Source: Pedobacter sandarakinus
GTDB taxonomy: Bacteria; Bacteroidota; Bacteroidia; Sphingobacteriales; Sphingobacteriaceae
NCBI RefSeq assembly: GCF_026240095.1
Contig: NZ_JAPIVG010000003.1
Span: forward strand, 372,001 to 436,000
Direction: 5' to 3'
Length of the DNA stretch: 64,000 bases
The position numbers and the translations under genes were made by a program. The notes below the pieces were generated by a model. That model was given only the letters and a program-made list of their open reading frames with translations. It did not search any database and was not told where the DNA came from. Positions within the stretch are counted from its first letter, which is position 1; every line of letters begins with the position of its first letter. Shown piece by piece: positions 8,336 to 17,432 of the stretch.

Positions 8336-9307
8336 ATGAGTACAATGATTACACCACCCACCGCTATTAATACTGCATTTTTAAACGATGTACTTACAGG
8401 CTTAAAAGCTCATAAAAAATCGCTGAGTTCTAAATATTTTTATGACGAAACTGGCGATTATATCTTTCAGCAAATTATGGATATGGAAGAATATTATCTT
8501 ACCAATGCTGAAATGGAAATATTAAAAGATCAATCAGAAACGCTAAGCGATTTAATTGTAGCTGAAGGTAGTGCATTCGATTTGATTGAGTTGGGCGCCG
8601 GGGATGCCACAAAGTCTATTCACTTATTGAAGTCGTTGCTGAGTCGTGAAGTAGATTTTACTTACCTGCCGATAGATATTTCTGCCCACGTAATTAGCGA
8701 TTTGGAAGAAACACTTCCCACCAAACTTCCCAATTTAAAAATGGAAGGTTTAAATGGCGATTACTTTGCGATGGTGAAAAAAGCCAATGCCTTATCTTCG
8801 AGGAGAAAAGTTTTGTTATTTATGGGCGCAAATATCGGCAACATGAATACAACCGAGGCGGAGGATTTTTGTCGTGCGCTGAGAAGTGAATTATCAACAG
8901 ATGATTTGTTAATTATTGGTTTCGACCTGAAGAAAAATCCACAACAGATTTTGGCCGCTTATAATGATGCCGCAGGAATTACCCGCTCGTTTAACATCAA
9001 TCTATTACATCGAATTAATAAAGAACTGCAAGCCAATTTCGTGGTCGAGAATTTTGATCATTATGCTACATACGATCCTGAAACTGGTGCGTGTAAAAGC
9101 TATTTGATTAGCCTCACAGATCAGCTTGTAAATGTTGGTAGCGAAGAGATTCATTTTTTGGAAAATGAACATATTTACATGGAGATCTCACAAAAATACG
9201 CGTTACCAGAAACCGATCAATTGGCAGGTAAAACTGGTTTCATACCGGTTGCCCACTTATTCGATCAACGCCGATATTTTGTAGATGCCATTTGGAAAGC
9301 TGGATAA
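8336..9307 (+). CDS. egtD: L-histidine N-alpha-methyltransferase EgtD
   Basis: The start is ATG 8336, five bases after the egtB stop, giving 323 aa; frames extending upstream overlap egtB and are unlikely. The sequence fits the EgtD family throughout: K-Y-F-Y-D-E-T-G-D-Y-I-F near the start, E-Y-Y-L-T-N-A-E, SAM loop E-L-G-A-G-D-A-T-K-S, F-M-G-A-N-I-G-N (Asn169) and M-E-I-S (Glu283, Ser285). The last residues match, within one to three positions, those I recall as histidine contacts in the mycobacterial enzyme. It trimethylates histidine to hercynine, the substrate of EgtB. This is the last gene of the operon. Confidence 0.92.
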   Translation: MSTMITPPTAINTAFLNDVLTGLKAHKKSLSSKYFYDETGDYIFQQIMDMEEYYLTNAEMEILKDQSETLSDLIVAEGSAFDLIELGAGDATKSIHLLKSLLSREVDFTYLPIDISAHVISDLEETLPTKLPNLKMEGLNGDYFAMVKKANALSSRRKVLLFMGANIGNMNTTEAEDFCRALRSELSTDDLLIIGFDLKKNPQQILAAYNDAAGITRSFNINLLHRINKELQANFVVENFDHYATYDPETGACKSYLISLTDQLVNVGSEEIHFLENEHIYMEISQKYALPETDQLAGKTGFIPVAHLFDQRRYFVDAIWKAG

Positions 9308-9328
9308 TTCATCGCCAGTGGCAAATAT

Positions 9329-10414
9329 TTACGTTCTTTTGCCATCTAGTACACTTAATAACTTTTGTAAATCTTCTTCGGTGTTGTAGAAATGGAATGA
9401 AATTCTGGTACCGGTACCTCGTGGAGAGCAAACAACTCGCTCATGCTGCAGCTGTTGAACCAAGTTGTTATCCAGTTGCATACTCATGATAGTTGATGCA
9501 TCTTGCTGTCTAACTAGGAACTCAGGAATTAAACCTCTGTCAAACAAAGCAATCCTGGCTTTACTCGCAAGTGCTTGCGTGTGCGCCTCAATTGCCTCAA
9601 TGCCAATCTTTTTAATCAATTTAATACCTTCATTCAACGATCCAAAATTTAAGGTATCGAGGTGGCCTGGTTCAAAACAATAGGCTAACAATGCTTTGCC
9701 CTTTAAAAATGGAAGCGCAGGAAGTGGGAACTGTTTTTTTTCGTTATAAATATTATTTGCAAGTTGTTCAGATATTAAAACGAAGCCATTACCATAACCA
9801 GACAGCAGCCATTTATAGCCACTGGTCAACAGCGCATCGAGGCCAGAATTGTTAAAGTGAATAGGTACTGTACCACAAAATTGTGTACCATCGCCAATAA
9901 GCAACAAATCTGGATAATTTTCTTTCAATTCCCGGATAAACTTCGGGCGCATGCGATAACCACTGATATATTGTACCACACTAAATGCAAATACAGTGGG
10001 CTTAAATTTTTCAATGGCCGCCAATACGTTAGCTTCTAAATTTTCATCGATATCGATAAAATGATGCTCGAATCCCCTGCTGATCACCGGATAAGCTACT
10101 GATGGATATTCCTCGTTAAGCAATAAAAAACGGTGTGTTCTAGCCAATCCATCAATCAAGGTATTAAATCCGAAGGAGAAGTTTGGTGTTAAAAAAGTAC
10201 GTGAGATTTCTCCTTGAAAAAAATCTGCAATATTAGTTCTTAATTCATCAATGATGGGAGCATTTTCCATTCTGAAGACACTTCCGCCTTTGATAAAGGC
10301 TTCATCGTGTGTTCTTCGCCATTGCGCTAAATCGGTAGAAAGAATACCGGAATTCGCCGTATTCAGATAGGTATAATCTTTCAGTATTGGAAAAGATTCA
10401 GCTAAGTTCATCAT
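9329..10414 (-). CDS. Class V aminotransferase-fold PLP enzyme, candidate EgtE lyase
   Basis: The protein has 361 residues and the fold of cysteine desulfurases and isopenicillin-N-epimerase-like enzymes. The PLP lysine is Lys201 in S-G-Y-K-W-L-L-S-G-Y-G-N-G, with Asp175 in G-D-G-T-Q likely pairing with the cofactor. No active-site cysteine loop for desulfurase activity is evident. It converges on egtD with only 21 bp between the stops. Ergothioneine synthesis needs a PLP C-S lyase to break hercynylcysteine sulfoxide, and this is the only PLP enzyme near the operon, so EgtE is a reasonable but unproven role. It may instead act on another amino acid. Confidence 0.75.
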   Translation of the reverse strand: MMNLAESFPILKDYTYLNTANSGILSTDLAQWRRTHDEAFIKGGSVFRMENAPIIDELRTNIADFFQGEISRTFLTPNFSFGFNTLIDGLARTHRFLLLNEEYPSVAYPVISRGFEHHFIDIDENLEANVLAAIEKFKPTVFAFSVVQYISGYRMRPKFIRELKENYPDLLLIGDGTQFCGTVPIHFNNSGLDALLTSGYKWLLSGYGNGFVLISEQLANNIYNEKKQFPLPALPFLKGKALLAYCFEPGHLDTLNFGSLNEGIKLIKKIGIEAIEAHTQALASKARIALFDRGLIPEFLVRQQDASTIMSMQLDNNLVQQLQHERVVCSPRGTGTRISFHFYNTEEDLQKLLSVLDGKRT

Positions 10415-10477
10415 TGAAATATAATACTATTTTAACTTTTAGTGATTATTTAAGATTTTTAGGATTTGCCCTTTCCT

Positions 10478-11692
10478 TTACTCGGGTTCAATAGATTTTG
10501 CAAGCAAGCCGTAGCTCTGGTGCGCAATTTCATACTCTTCGTTTGTTGGGATTACCAGAATCTTTACTTTGGATTCATTGGTATTAATTTCCATTATTCC
10601 GCCAGCATATTCGCTATTTCTGTCAAGGTCTATTTCTATGCCAAGATAAGAAAGTGCTGTGCAAACGGCAGCCCTCATGTCCTTGTCATTTTCTCCAACG
10701 CCTGCGGTAAAAATCATGGCATCAATACCATTTAATACGGCAGCATAAGCGCCAATGAACTTCTTAATACGATAAGCGTAAAGATGTAGGGCCAAAATTG
10801 CATCCTCATTTCCTTCGTTGGCCATTTTTCTGATGTCACGCATGTCGCTGGAACCTCCAACACCTAACAATCCAGATTCTTTATTAAACAAGGTGCTTAA
10901 TTGGCTTAGGCTATAGCCTGCATGTTCAATGAGATGGAACACTACCGATGGATCGATATCGCCAGAGCGTGTACCCATCATTAACCCGCTTAAAGGCCCA
11001 AAACCCATACTTGTATCTACAGATTGGCCATCTTTAATAGCAGTTATGCTACATCCATTGCCCAGGTGAATACTGATAATTTTTGCGTCTTTTTTATTTA
11101 GCCAACGCAAAGCCTGCTCGCTTACATACCGGTGGCTAGTACCGTGAAAACCATATACGCGAATGCCATCCTCTTTATAAAAACGTTCTGGAATGGCATA
11201 TCTAAAAGCCTTTTGCGGAATGGTTTGGTGAAATGCCGTATCGAAAACAGCCACTTGTTTTGCTTTAGGGAATGTTTGCTCTGCAACCTCAATGCACTTT
11301 AAATTTACAGGGTTGTGCAAAGGTGCCAAAGAAAAAAGCTTTCTGATCAGGTCTTTTACTTCTGCTGTAATGAGCGTAGGACCCGAGAAATTTTCTCCTC
11401 CATGCACCACCCGATGCCCTACTGCAGCAATTTCATCGGGACTAGAAATTACCGCTTGTTCACCCTCGCTTAGTAATGCTAATACTTGTTTCAAACCATT
11501 ACCATGATCGGGGATGAATGCCGATTTTTCAATTACCACTTTCTCCGTAACTAAATAAACCGTGTGTTTAATGTACGATCCCTCTATACCGATGCGTTCT
11601 ACCAAACCGCTCGAAATGGGTGCCTGGTTAGGCATTCTAAACAACTGGTATTTTAAGGAACTGCTGCCAGCGTTAATAACTAAAATGTTCAT
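10478..11692 (-). CDS. ackA: Acetate kinase
   Basis: This is a 404-residue protein of normal family length. It shows the ASKHA-fold motifs of acetate kinase: N-A-G-S-S-S-L-K-Y at the N-terminus, G-H-R-V-V-H-G-G-E, F-H-G-T-S-H-R-Y-V-S and G-x-R-S-G-D-I-D-P. It interconverts acetyl phosphate + ADP and acetate + ATP in the cytoplasm. It lies three bases downstream of pta on the same strand, so the two are an operon for acetate overflow or acetate uptake. Confidence 0.97.
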   Translation of the reverse strand: MNILVINAGSSSLKYQLFRMPNQAPISSGLVERIGIEGSYIKHTVYLVTEKVVIEKSAFIPDHGNGLKQVLALLSEGEQAVISSPDEIAAVGHRVVHGGENFSGPTLITAEVKDLIRKLFSLAPLHNPVNLKCIEVAEQTFPKAKQVAVFDTAFHQTIPQKAFRYAIPERFYKEDGIRVYGFHGTSHRYVSEQALRWLNKKDAKIISIHLGNGCSITAIKDGQSVDTSMGFGPLSGLMMGTRSGDIDPSVVFHLIEHAGYSLSQLSTLFNKESGLLGVGGSSDMRDIRKMANEGNEDAILALHLYAYRIKKFIGAYAAVLNGIDAMIFTAGVGENDKDMRAAVCTALSYLGIEIDLDRNSEYAGGIMEINTNESKVKILVIPTNEEYEIAHQSYGLLAKSIEPE

Positions 11693-11695
11693 GCT

Positions 11696-13786
11696 TTATT
11701 TAATATCTTGGCATTGAATGGCCGTAATTACTACTGTGTTAAAAATATCGTCTACGGTACAGCCGCGGCTTAAATCGTTTATCGGTTTATTTAAACCTTG
11801 TAACATGGGGCCAATAGCTAATGCGCCTGTTTCTCGTTGTACAGCCTTGTAAGTGTTATTTCCCGTATTCAAATCCGGAAAAATTAATACACTGGCTCTT
11901 CCGGCAACTTCCGAATTGGGCATTTTTTGTTTTCCTATTTTCGGATCAACGGCAGCATCATACTGGATTGGGCCTTCTATTTTTAGTTCAGGATGCCGTG
12001 CTCTAACAATAGCGGTTGCCTCGCGAACACGTTCCACATCTTCCCCTTCACCAGAAGTGCCCGACGAATAGGAGAGCATCGCGATTCGGGGTTCGATGCC
12101 AAATTTCGCACTGCTTTCTGCAGAAGAAATGGCGATTTCTGCCAACTGTTGGGCAGTAGGATTGGGGTTAACTGCACAGTCGCCAAAAATAGCAACACGC
12201 TCTGGCAGGCACATAAAAAAGATACTCGAAACAACAGAAACCCCGGGGCGGGTTTTAACGAACTGCAAAGCCGGCCTAATGGTATGTTGTGTAGTATGTA
12301 CCGCACCCGAAACCATTCCGTCGGCATCGCCTTTATAAACCATCATGGTGCCAAAATAAGATACATCAGTCATCATATCTCTTGCCATTTCCAGGTTCAC
12401 ATTTTTCGCTTTGCGTAACTCGTGCAAACTTTCTACATAATTATCGTACTGTGGTGAATGTGCAGGGTTGTGAATATGGATGGCGTTAATGTCTAAATTT
12501 AATCCCAATCTTTTTATAGATGTACCAATTTCAAGTGGATCGCCAAGCAGGGTAATTTCTACAATATCCTGGGCTACTAATTTCTCTGTGGCCTTTAAAA
12601 TTCGCTCATCATTCCCCTCGGGAAGTACAATATGTTTTTTCTCTCGTTTTGCCCATTTAACCAGTTGGTATTGAAACATATGCGGGGTTATGCCCTGGTA
12701 ACTAAACGTGATGATTTTGTCGTCTAGTGCTTCCAGATCCACATGTCGTTCAAAAATATCAATAGCCATCTCGATTTTCTTTTTATTATCGATGGTAATT
12801 TTAGAATGGATGGCGCCAATAGTGGTTGTTGTTTCAAAAGTGCCATTTGGAACGGATATAATTGGGATGATGGTTTGTAAGCCTTCAATCAGCTTAATCA
12901 TAGGCTCGTCTGGTAAACTCCCTGCGGTTAAAACTATTCCCGCTATCTTCGGATAGTTAGCCGACAAGTTTGCCTGCAAAGAACCAATAATGATGTCACC
13001 CCGATCTCCAGGAGTTACAATCAACAAGTTATCTTTGATGTGTCTTAAAAAATTTGGCAACATCATAGCGCCGGTCACAAAATTATCTACCTGGTTATCC
13101 ATTAAATCGGCACCAAATAAGACCTCTGCATTTAAGGCAGCCGTAATTTCTTTCATGGTAGGGCTTTGCAAGCTATTTTCTACCGGAATAACCGCAATAA
13201 GCAGTTCTGCAGGTAATTGGTTTGTTAAAGCCTGTTTTATCCGCTCGGCCTCATCAGGATTTACCATATTGGCAACTACTCCTAAAACCTGCACATCTCG
13301 AAGCAAAAAATTGCGGTAAATGTTAATAGCGGATTTGAAAAGCTGACTGGCGGATTTTCCTTTGCCAGAAACGACAATGAGTACCGGAGCACCAAGGTTT
13401 TTTGCCATCAATGCGTTCGACTCAAACTCGAAAGCACTTCCTTCTCCCAAAAAGTCGCTTCCTTCAATTACGGTAAAATCGTAATTGTCTTCTAACATTT
13501 TATACTTGCTGATGATGGTATTGATAATCGCTCCGCTATCATCTGATTGATGAAGCATATCTTGCCTGGTAAATGCAAATGCATCTTCATATCTAACAGG
13601 AAGCGAGAAATAATCAAGCATTGCTTCTACATGTTTATCTTTCTTATCTGGATCTTCTTGTGCAATGATTGGCTTAAAATAACCTACTTTTTTCGTTTTA
13701 GCCAAAAGCATGTTTATCATACCAAAGGCGATAACCGATTTTCCGGTATAAGGTTCTGCAGATGCAATAAAGATGTTTTTTGTCAT
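11696..13786 (-). CDS. pta: Phosphate acetyltransferase, long form with DRTGG domain
   Basis: The start was set at ATG 13786 (697 aa), where the sequence begins M-T-K-N-I-F-I-A-S-A-E-P as in long Pta proteins; the upstream extension is not family-like. Order: an N-terminal P-loop-like domain (P-Y-T-G-K-S near residue 14), a middle DRTGG domain (~220-340) and the C-terminal acyltransferase (~380-697) with L-P-E-G-N-D-E-R and S-Y-S-S-G-T-S-G-E-G. It converts acetyl-CoA and phosphate to acetyl phosphate. The gene precedes ackA by 3 bp. Confidence 0.95.
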   Translation of the reverse strand: MTKNIFIASAEPYTGKSVIAFGMINMLLAKTKKVGYFKPIIAQEDPDKKDKHVEAMLDYFSLPVRYEDAFAFTRQDMLHQSDDSGAIINTIISKYKMLEDNYDFTVIEGSDFLGEGSAFEFESNALMAKNLGAPVLIVVSGKGKSASQLFKSAINIYRNFLLRDVQVLGVVANMVNPDEAERIKQALTNQLPAELLIAVIPVENSLQSPTMKEITAALNAEVLFGADLMDNQVDNFVTGAMMLPNFLRHIKDNLLIVTPGDRGDIIIGSLQANLSANYPKIAGIVLTAGSLPDEPMIKLIEGLQTIIPIISVPNGTFETTTTIGAIHSKITIDNKKKIEMAIDIFERHVDLEALDDKIITFSYQGITPHMFQYQLVKWAKREKKHIVLPEGNDERILKATEKLVAQDIVEITLLGDPLEIGTSIKRLGLNLDINAIHIHNPAHSPQYDNYVESLHELRKAKNVNLEMARDMMTDVSYFGTMMVYKGDADGMVSGAVHTTQHTIRPALQFVKTRPGVSVVSSIFFMCLPERVAIFGDCAVNPNPTAQQLAEIAISSAESSAKFGIEPRIAMLSYSSGTSGEGEDVERVREATAIVRARHPELKIEGPIQYDAAVDPKIGKQKMPNSEVAGRASVLIFPDLNTGNNTYKAVQRETGALAIGPMLQGLNKPINDLSRGCTVDDIFNTVVITAIQCQDIK

Positions 13787-13972
13787 AGCATAAAAAAAGG
13801 AAGTGATAAATACGAAACGTTGGCAATATAAGTCGAAAAATCTAAAATCGATAGAAATAAAGCTAACATCTAAGATTCTTTGGAAAGATCCCGCTCGCCA
13901 AAATAAAGTCATTTAACTGTTGGTTAGGGGTCATTTGTATTGAGTGAAACTATTTGTTTGTTTAATTACCGA

Positions 13973-13980
13973 TATTTTTG
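13973..13980 (+). promoter_or_regulatory. Possible -7 element (TAnnTTTG) of the LLM flavoprotein gene
   Basis: TATTTTTG matches the Bacteroidota -7 consensus and lies 24 bp before the preferred ATG at 14005. TTTG boxes at 13953 and 13957 lie 16 and 12 bp upstream, shorter than the usual ~19 bp, so the -33 element is weak. Confidence 0.4.
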
Positions 13981-14004
13981 CAATACATTACCAATTCAAC
14001 AGAA

Positions 14005-15012
14005 ATGAACAACAATCGCCTACAACATATCCCATATTCCGTTCTAGATTTAGCTACTGTAATCGACGGCTCTACCGCTGCCGATACCTTTAAAGCCAGT
14101 TTGCAGGTTGCCCAACAGTCTGAGGCATTGGGCTACAAACGTTATTGGTTTGCCGAGCACCACAACATGGCCGGGGTAGCCAGTTCTGCCACTTCCATTC
14201 TTATTGGCCATGTTGCAGGTGGTACTAAAAGCATTCGTGTCGGTTCTGGCGGTATTATGCTTCCTAACCATGCACCACTTATTGTTGCAGAACAATTTGG
14301 TACGTTGGCTTCACTGTATCCCAATAGGATTGATTTGGGTTTAGGGAGGGCCCCTGGTACCGATCAGGTAACGGCTATGGCCATTCGTGGAGAAAATTTT
14401 AATGCCGCTCATTACTTTCCTAAAGACGTAGAAAAACTACAACAGTTGTTTTCTGCTGATAATCTTAATGCTTCGGTAAGAGCAATCCCTGGAGAAGGAT
14501 TAGAGATTCCAATCTGGATACTTGGTTCGAGTACCGACAGTGCCAGGCTCGCCGCGGCTAAAGGTTTACCATACGCCTTTGCCAGTCACTTTGCACCTAC
14601 ATATTTCGAACAGGCCATTGCCATTTACAAAGATAACTTTAAACCCTCGGCAACATTGAGTGCGCCATATGTAATGGCATGCGTAAATGTGGTTGCAGCC
14701 GATACTGATGAGCAAGCAGATTTTCTCTCGAGCTCTGTAAAACGTATGTTTCTTGGCGTCATTACTGGAAAACGCGAAAAACTAAAGCCGCCTTTTGACA
14801 ACATTAACAATTATTGGGATAGAATGGAAAAAGAGGCAGTAGAACAAATGCTTTACTATTCTTTTATAGGTGGAAAAGAAAGTATTAGGCAAAATTTAAC
14901 AGCCTTTGTAGATAAGTATGGTGTAAATGAAATCATGAGTACATCTCATATTTATGATCTGGATGCGAAGCTCCATTCGAATAAGCTTTTAGCTGAAATT
15001 TTTGTTGGATAG
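14005..15012 (+). CDS. LLM-class (luciferase-like) flavin-dependent oxidoreductase
   Basis: The start ATG 14005 (M-N-N-N-R-L) is preferred over an upstream TTG that overlaps the -7 element; this gives 335 aa. The TIM-barrel luciferase-like sequence contains R-Y-W-F-A-E-H-H-N-M, V-G-S-G-G-I-M-L-P-N-H, L-Y-P-N-R-I-D-L-G-L-G-R-A-P-G and I-W-I-L-G-S-S. These are typical of the single-component group often annotated as alkanal monooxygenase-like. It is probably an FMN-dependent oxidoreductase whose substrate cannot be told. It is monocistronic, divergent from pta. Confidence 0.88.
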   Translation: MNNNRLQHIPYSVLDLATVIDGSTAADTFKASLQVAQQSEALGYKRYWFAEHHNMAGVASSATSILIGHVAGGTKSIRVGSGGIMLPNHAPLIVAEQFGTLASLYPNRIDLGLGRAPGTDQVTAMAIRGENFNAAHYFPKDVEKLQQLFSADNLNASVRAIPGEGLEIPIWILGSSTDSARLAAAKGLPYAFASHFAPTYFEQAIAIYKDNFKPSATLSAPYVMACVNVVAADTDEQADFLSSSVKRMFLGVITGKREKLKPPFDNINNYWDRMEKEAVEQMLYYSFIGGKESIRQNLTAFVDKYGVNEIMSTSHIYDLDAKLHSNKLLAEIFVG

Positions 15013-15101
15013 ACGAAAAAATGCATGTTTACCGTAGCTAAAAAATAATAATTAGCTAAAACCATATCCATTTTCGCATTGTTGATTTTTAAAAGGATTA
15101 G

Positions 15102-15923
15102 ATGATGAGCGAAAATACCAAAGAAAAATTTAAAACGGGAATTGCATTTGATGCGCTTCAAGCAGTAGGTCATGGCCTAGGAATTCATACTACACGTCCG
15201 GCAATAAAAACAAGAGTTGCCAAAAAATTTCATTTTGTAGATCAACTCATGCAAGTAGCTTTTGGTCCAAGATTATCCGGTTCGGCGAAAAATAAGCGTT
15301 TGATAGAGCTTAGCGGACTGGGTGTTATTGCTGGTTATTCGCTGTATAAAGGAATAAAACGGAATAACGCTGCGTTGTTGATCGAAGGGTTATTTTTCAG
15401 TGCCACGCTTGCGACAGTAGCCCTTGGCTCTTCGAGATGGTTTAAATCAAGGAGAACACCGTTGTTGGCAAACAGGTTGTACCGAGAAAAGTATGTTTTT
15501 GATATTAAAACCGAAACTGGTGTTAAATCAGTCGAAATTGAGAACTTGGGTGAATCATTCTCTGTTAAGATAAATGGCGAAAAGAAAGGTTTCTTATGGC
15601 GAGATTTAAATAAAAATCCAGAGTGGAATACGCCGAACGAGGCACTTAAACCCCATATGAAAGAAATTTTGCATCACCTTTCCCATATCTTTACCAGAAA
15701 AGAATTTCCTGCCATTGTTAAAGGTAATTACCCAGAAGTGGTTGCAGCAAGATGGCTTGATACGGGGCAATTGAAAGTTGTAGTAGCAGACCACGCCGAT
15801 TTTGAGGTCTTCAAAACTTTTTTCGAGGATGAAATTCACAACCTTGTAACCTTTGATGCATCTTTTCCAATCATCTTAACCAACCAAAACAGAACGCAAA
15901 ATGTATTGTTGCAGGTTAATTAA
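15102..15923 (+). CDS. Hypothetical protein with two central hydrophobic segments
   Basis: This is a 273-residue protein I do not recognise. Residues ~65-110 contain two hydrophobic stretches (L-S-G-L-G-V-I-A-G-Y and G-L-F-F-S-A-T-L-A-T-V-A-L-G) likely to enter the membrane. They are followed by a basic linker and a ~150-residue soluble domain with alternating beta-like and helical segments (F-D-I-K-T-E-T-G, I-K-G-N-Y-P-E-V-V-A-A-R-W). A second ATG directly follows the first. It converges with, and overlaps by four bases, the small minus-strand gene. Confidence 0.6.
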   Translation: MMSENTKEKFKTGIAFDALQAVGHGLGIHTTRPAIKTRVAKKFHFVDQLMQVAFGPRLSGSAKNKRLIELSGLGVIAGYSLYKGIKRNNAALLIEGLFFSATLATVALGSSRWFKSRRTPLLANRLYREKYVFDIKTETGVKSVEIENLGESFSVKINGEKKGFLWRDLNKNPEWNTPNEALKPHMKEILHHLSHIFTRKEFPAIVKGNYPEVVAARWLDTGQLKVVVADHADFEVFKTFFEDEIHNLVTFDASFPIILTNQNRTQNVLLQVN

Positions 15924-16138
15924 GCGTTTGCTTCAATAAGCAATTTTAGCAATTTCAAGCGGTAAATTATGGGCTGACTAACCTTAGCATCGGGGTTTTG
16001 TTTTAGTGGTGTAAAATGGCTTTCCAAAAAATAATCGTAATCGGTAATAACGGTAGCCTCATTTAAAAAAATAGGAACTTCCTGTTTCCCGGCTTGTGCA
16101 AAGAAATCTTCTAATTGCTGTATATCCTGTAAAGTCAT
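15920..16138 (-). CDS. Small DUF6965-like protein
   Basis: The protein has 72 residues with no signal or membrane segment: an N-terminal helix (I-Q-Q-L-E-D-F-F), then V-P-I-F-L-N-E-A-T-V-I-T-D, F-L-E-S-H and a helical I-Y-R-L-K-L-L-K-L-L tail. From memory this resembles the short DUF6965 proteins of Bacteroidota, which have no known function. Confidence 0.65.
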   Translation of the reverse strand: MTLQDIQQLEDFFAQAGKQEVPIFLNEATVITDYDYFLESHFTPLKQNPDAKVSQPIIYRLKLLKLLIEANA

Positions 16139-16220
16139 GTTGCAAAGCTACAAATCAGAAATGCGTTCTGCCTTTATAGACGGGTTAAAATTTGCATGTG
16201 CTTCTACAAGAGCATAATAG

Positions 16221-16919
16221 TTATGTTACCCGGTAATTCTTGATTGCCATAACCCATTCCTTACGCCCGCAAACCTTACAGATATGTTTGCCTTCGGTGG
16301 CAACATGGACTACAGATCCGCAAAAAGTGCAGGCATAAATCCCAATTTTGTGGATATGCTCAACCTTTTTCTCGAAGAGATCTGGCAATACAGGTAGTCC
16401 GTATTTTACATCTTCATCGCTATAAAAATATATACTCATCGTTCCAGAAGTTTCCAATATTGCTGTTTCTATTTGCCCAAGATGCGAAATGCCCTGCTGG
16501 CGCAACTCTGCAAAAAATTCATCCTTTGCCAAGGTTTCCTTTTTAAAATCTTCAATGTTAAATTTTCCTCCTCTAATGAGGTAGACACATTTACCTTCAA
16601 TTAAATCATCAAACTTTTCGCTTTTCGCCGTTAAATAGGTTGTAAATCGGTAAGCGCCTACAATGATGATAAAGATAATAATCGGTATAAGTAAGCCGAT
16701 TTCTTTATAAAACATAGGGTCGCCAGCGGCAGAACCGAGGCTGATAATAACCACCAGCTCAAAAACTGATAACTGCCTTACCCCACGCTTGCCGAGTAAC
16801 CTCAATCCGAATAAAATGATAAAATACATTACAAGGGTGCGCAATGCAATTTCCATCAAGAATTCGAAGTTTTCCTCACCAATTAAAAATTGTTTCCAAT
16901 CAATATCAACTAACATCAT
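16221..16919 (-). CDS. DUF421 (YetF-like) membrane protein with C-terminal zinc ribbon
   Basis: The protein has 232 residues. Three N-terminal hydrophobic helices enclose the DUF421 hallmark (L-L-G-K-R-G-V-R-Q-L-S-V-F-E-L, S-L-G-S-A-A-G-D-P), followed by the soluble YetF-type domain (I-E-G-K-C-V-Y-L-I-R-G-G). Beyond the usual end, residues ~193-222 add C-T-F-C-G and C-K-V-C-G pairs with a His, forming a zinc-ribbon-like tail. YetF relatives affect spore or envelope properties, but no reaction is known. Met2 is an alternative start. Confidence 0.85.
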   Translation of the reverse strand: MMLVDIDWKQFLIGEENFEFLMEIALRTLVMYFIILFGLRLLGKRGVRQLSVFELVVIISLGSAAGDPMFYKEIGLLIPIIIFIIIVGAYRFTTYLTAKSEKFDDLIEGKCVYLIRGGKFNIEDFKKETLAKDEFFAELRQQGISHLGQIETAILETSGTMSIYFYSDEDVKYGLPVLPDLFEKKVEHIHKIGIYACTFCGSVVHVATEGKHICKVCGRKEWVMAIKNYRVT

Positions 16920-16933
16920 TTATTCAATTGTAT

Positions 16934-16979
16934 AAAAAAAGCAAGGATTTGAAGATTTTCTACATCTTCAAATCCTTGC
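16934..16979 (-). terminator. Strong rho-independent terminator
   Basis: A perfect 16-bp stem (arms 16941-16956 and 16964-16979, 7-nt loop) is followed, on the minus strand, by a run of seven U residues. It terminates the small gene at 17061-17261 and insulates the DUF421 gene. Confidence 0.9.
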
Positions 16980-17060
16980 CAGTGTGCATATTAATTCCGG
17001 AAATATTTACAGAAAGAGAATTGGTTCTGCAACTTTTTTGGGCCTGCGAAAACCCGATAT

Positions 17061-17261
17061 TCATCTGGTTAAGTCGCTTTCAGCTGCGCTCATTCTTCCT
17101 TCTAAATCTCTTTGGAAACCTTTAGTTTTTTCTTTCCATTCCGGAGCTTTATCTTTTAAATCGTCGATTACAGATTTACCGGTAATTTGATCTTTCTTTG
17201 TTACGTATTTGAAGCCTGCATAAACTGCAGCGCCAATTAATGCTGTTTTTAAAAGTCCCAT
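17061..17261 (-). CDS. Small YtxH-like protein
   Basis: This is a 66-residue protein with a short N-terminal hydrophobic helix (L-L-K-T-A-L-I-G-A-A-V-Y-A-G-F) and a charged, helical tail. That is the architecture of small YtxH-like stress proteins in Bacteroidota. It has its own strong terminator downstream. No function is assigned. Confidence 0.65.
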   Translation of the reverse strand: MGLLKTALIGAAVYAGFKYVTKKDQITGKSVIDDLKDKAPEWKEKTKGFQRDLEGRMSAAESDLTR

Positions 17262-17347
17262 ATTATTTTTTCTTTTTTAATATTAACAGTTTTGTATGGC
17301 AAAGGTTTGAGCGAGTTAACATTTATGTATCCTGAAGGTTAAAAAAA

Positions 17348-17413
17348 ATGAGATCAATCACTTTTTTTTGTAAGCTAAATTTTAATGCAGGCGTGGCCTA
17401 ATTTATAGGTTTG
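17348..17413 (+). promoter_or_regulatory. FNR/FixK-type promoter of the Cys-rich protein gene
   Basis: The palindromic site TGA-GATCAA-TCA (17349-17360) is followed by -7 element TAGGTTTG (17406-17413). The site centre (17354.5) lies 51.5 bp before the -7 element, the same geometry as two other promoters in this locus, and there is no TTTG -33 box at consensus spacing. The arrangement suggests a class I activator site around -64. Confidence 0.7.
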
Positions 17414-17432
17414 CGCCTAAATCATTTTGAGC

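Noticed and set aside
7182..9307. Ovothiol rather than ergothioneine synthesis
   Set aside because: OvoA is a single fused protein using histidine; here EgtB and a separate EgtD-type histidine methyltransferase are encoded.
11821..13319. Several plus-strand frames of 60-141 codons opposite pta
   Set aside because: They are antisense to conserved Pta domains and mutually overlapping, so non-coding is far more likely.
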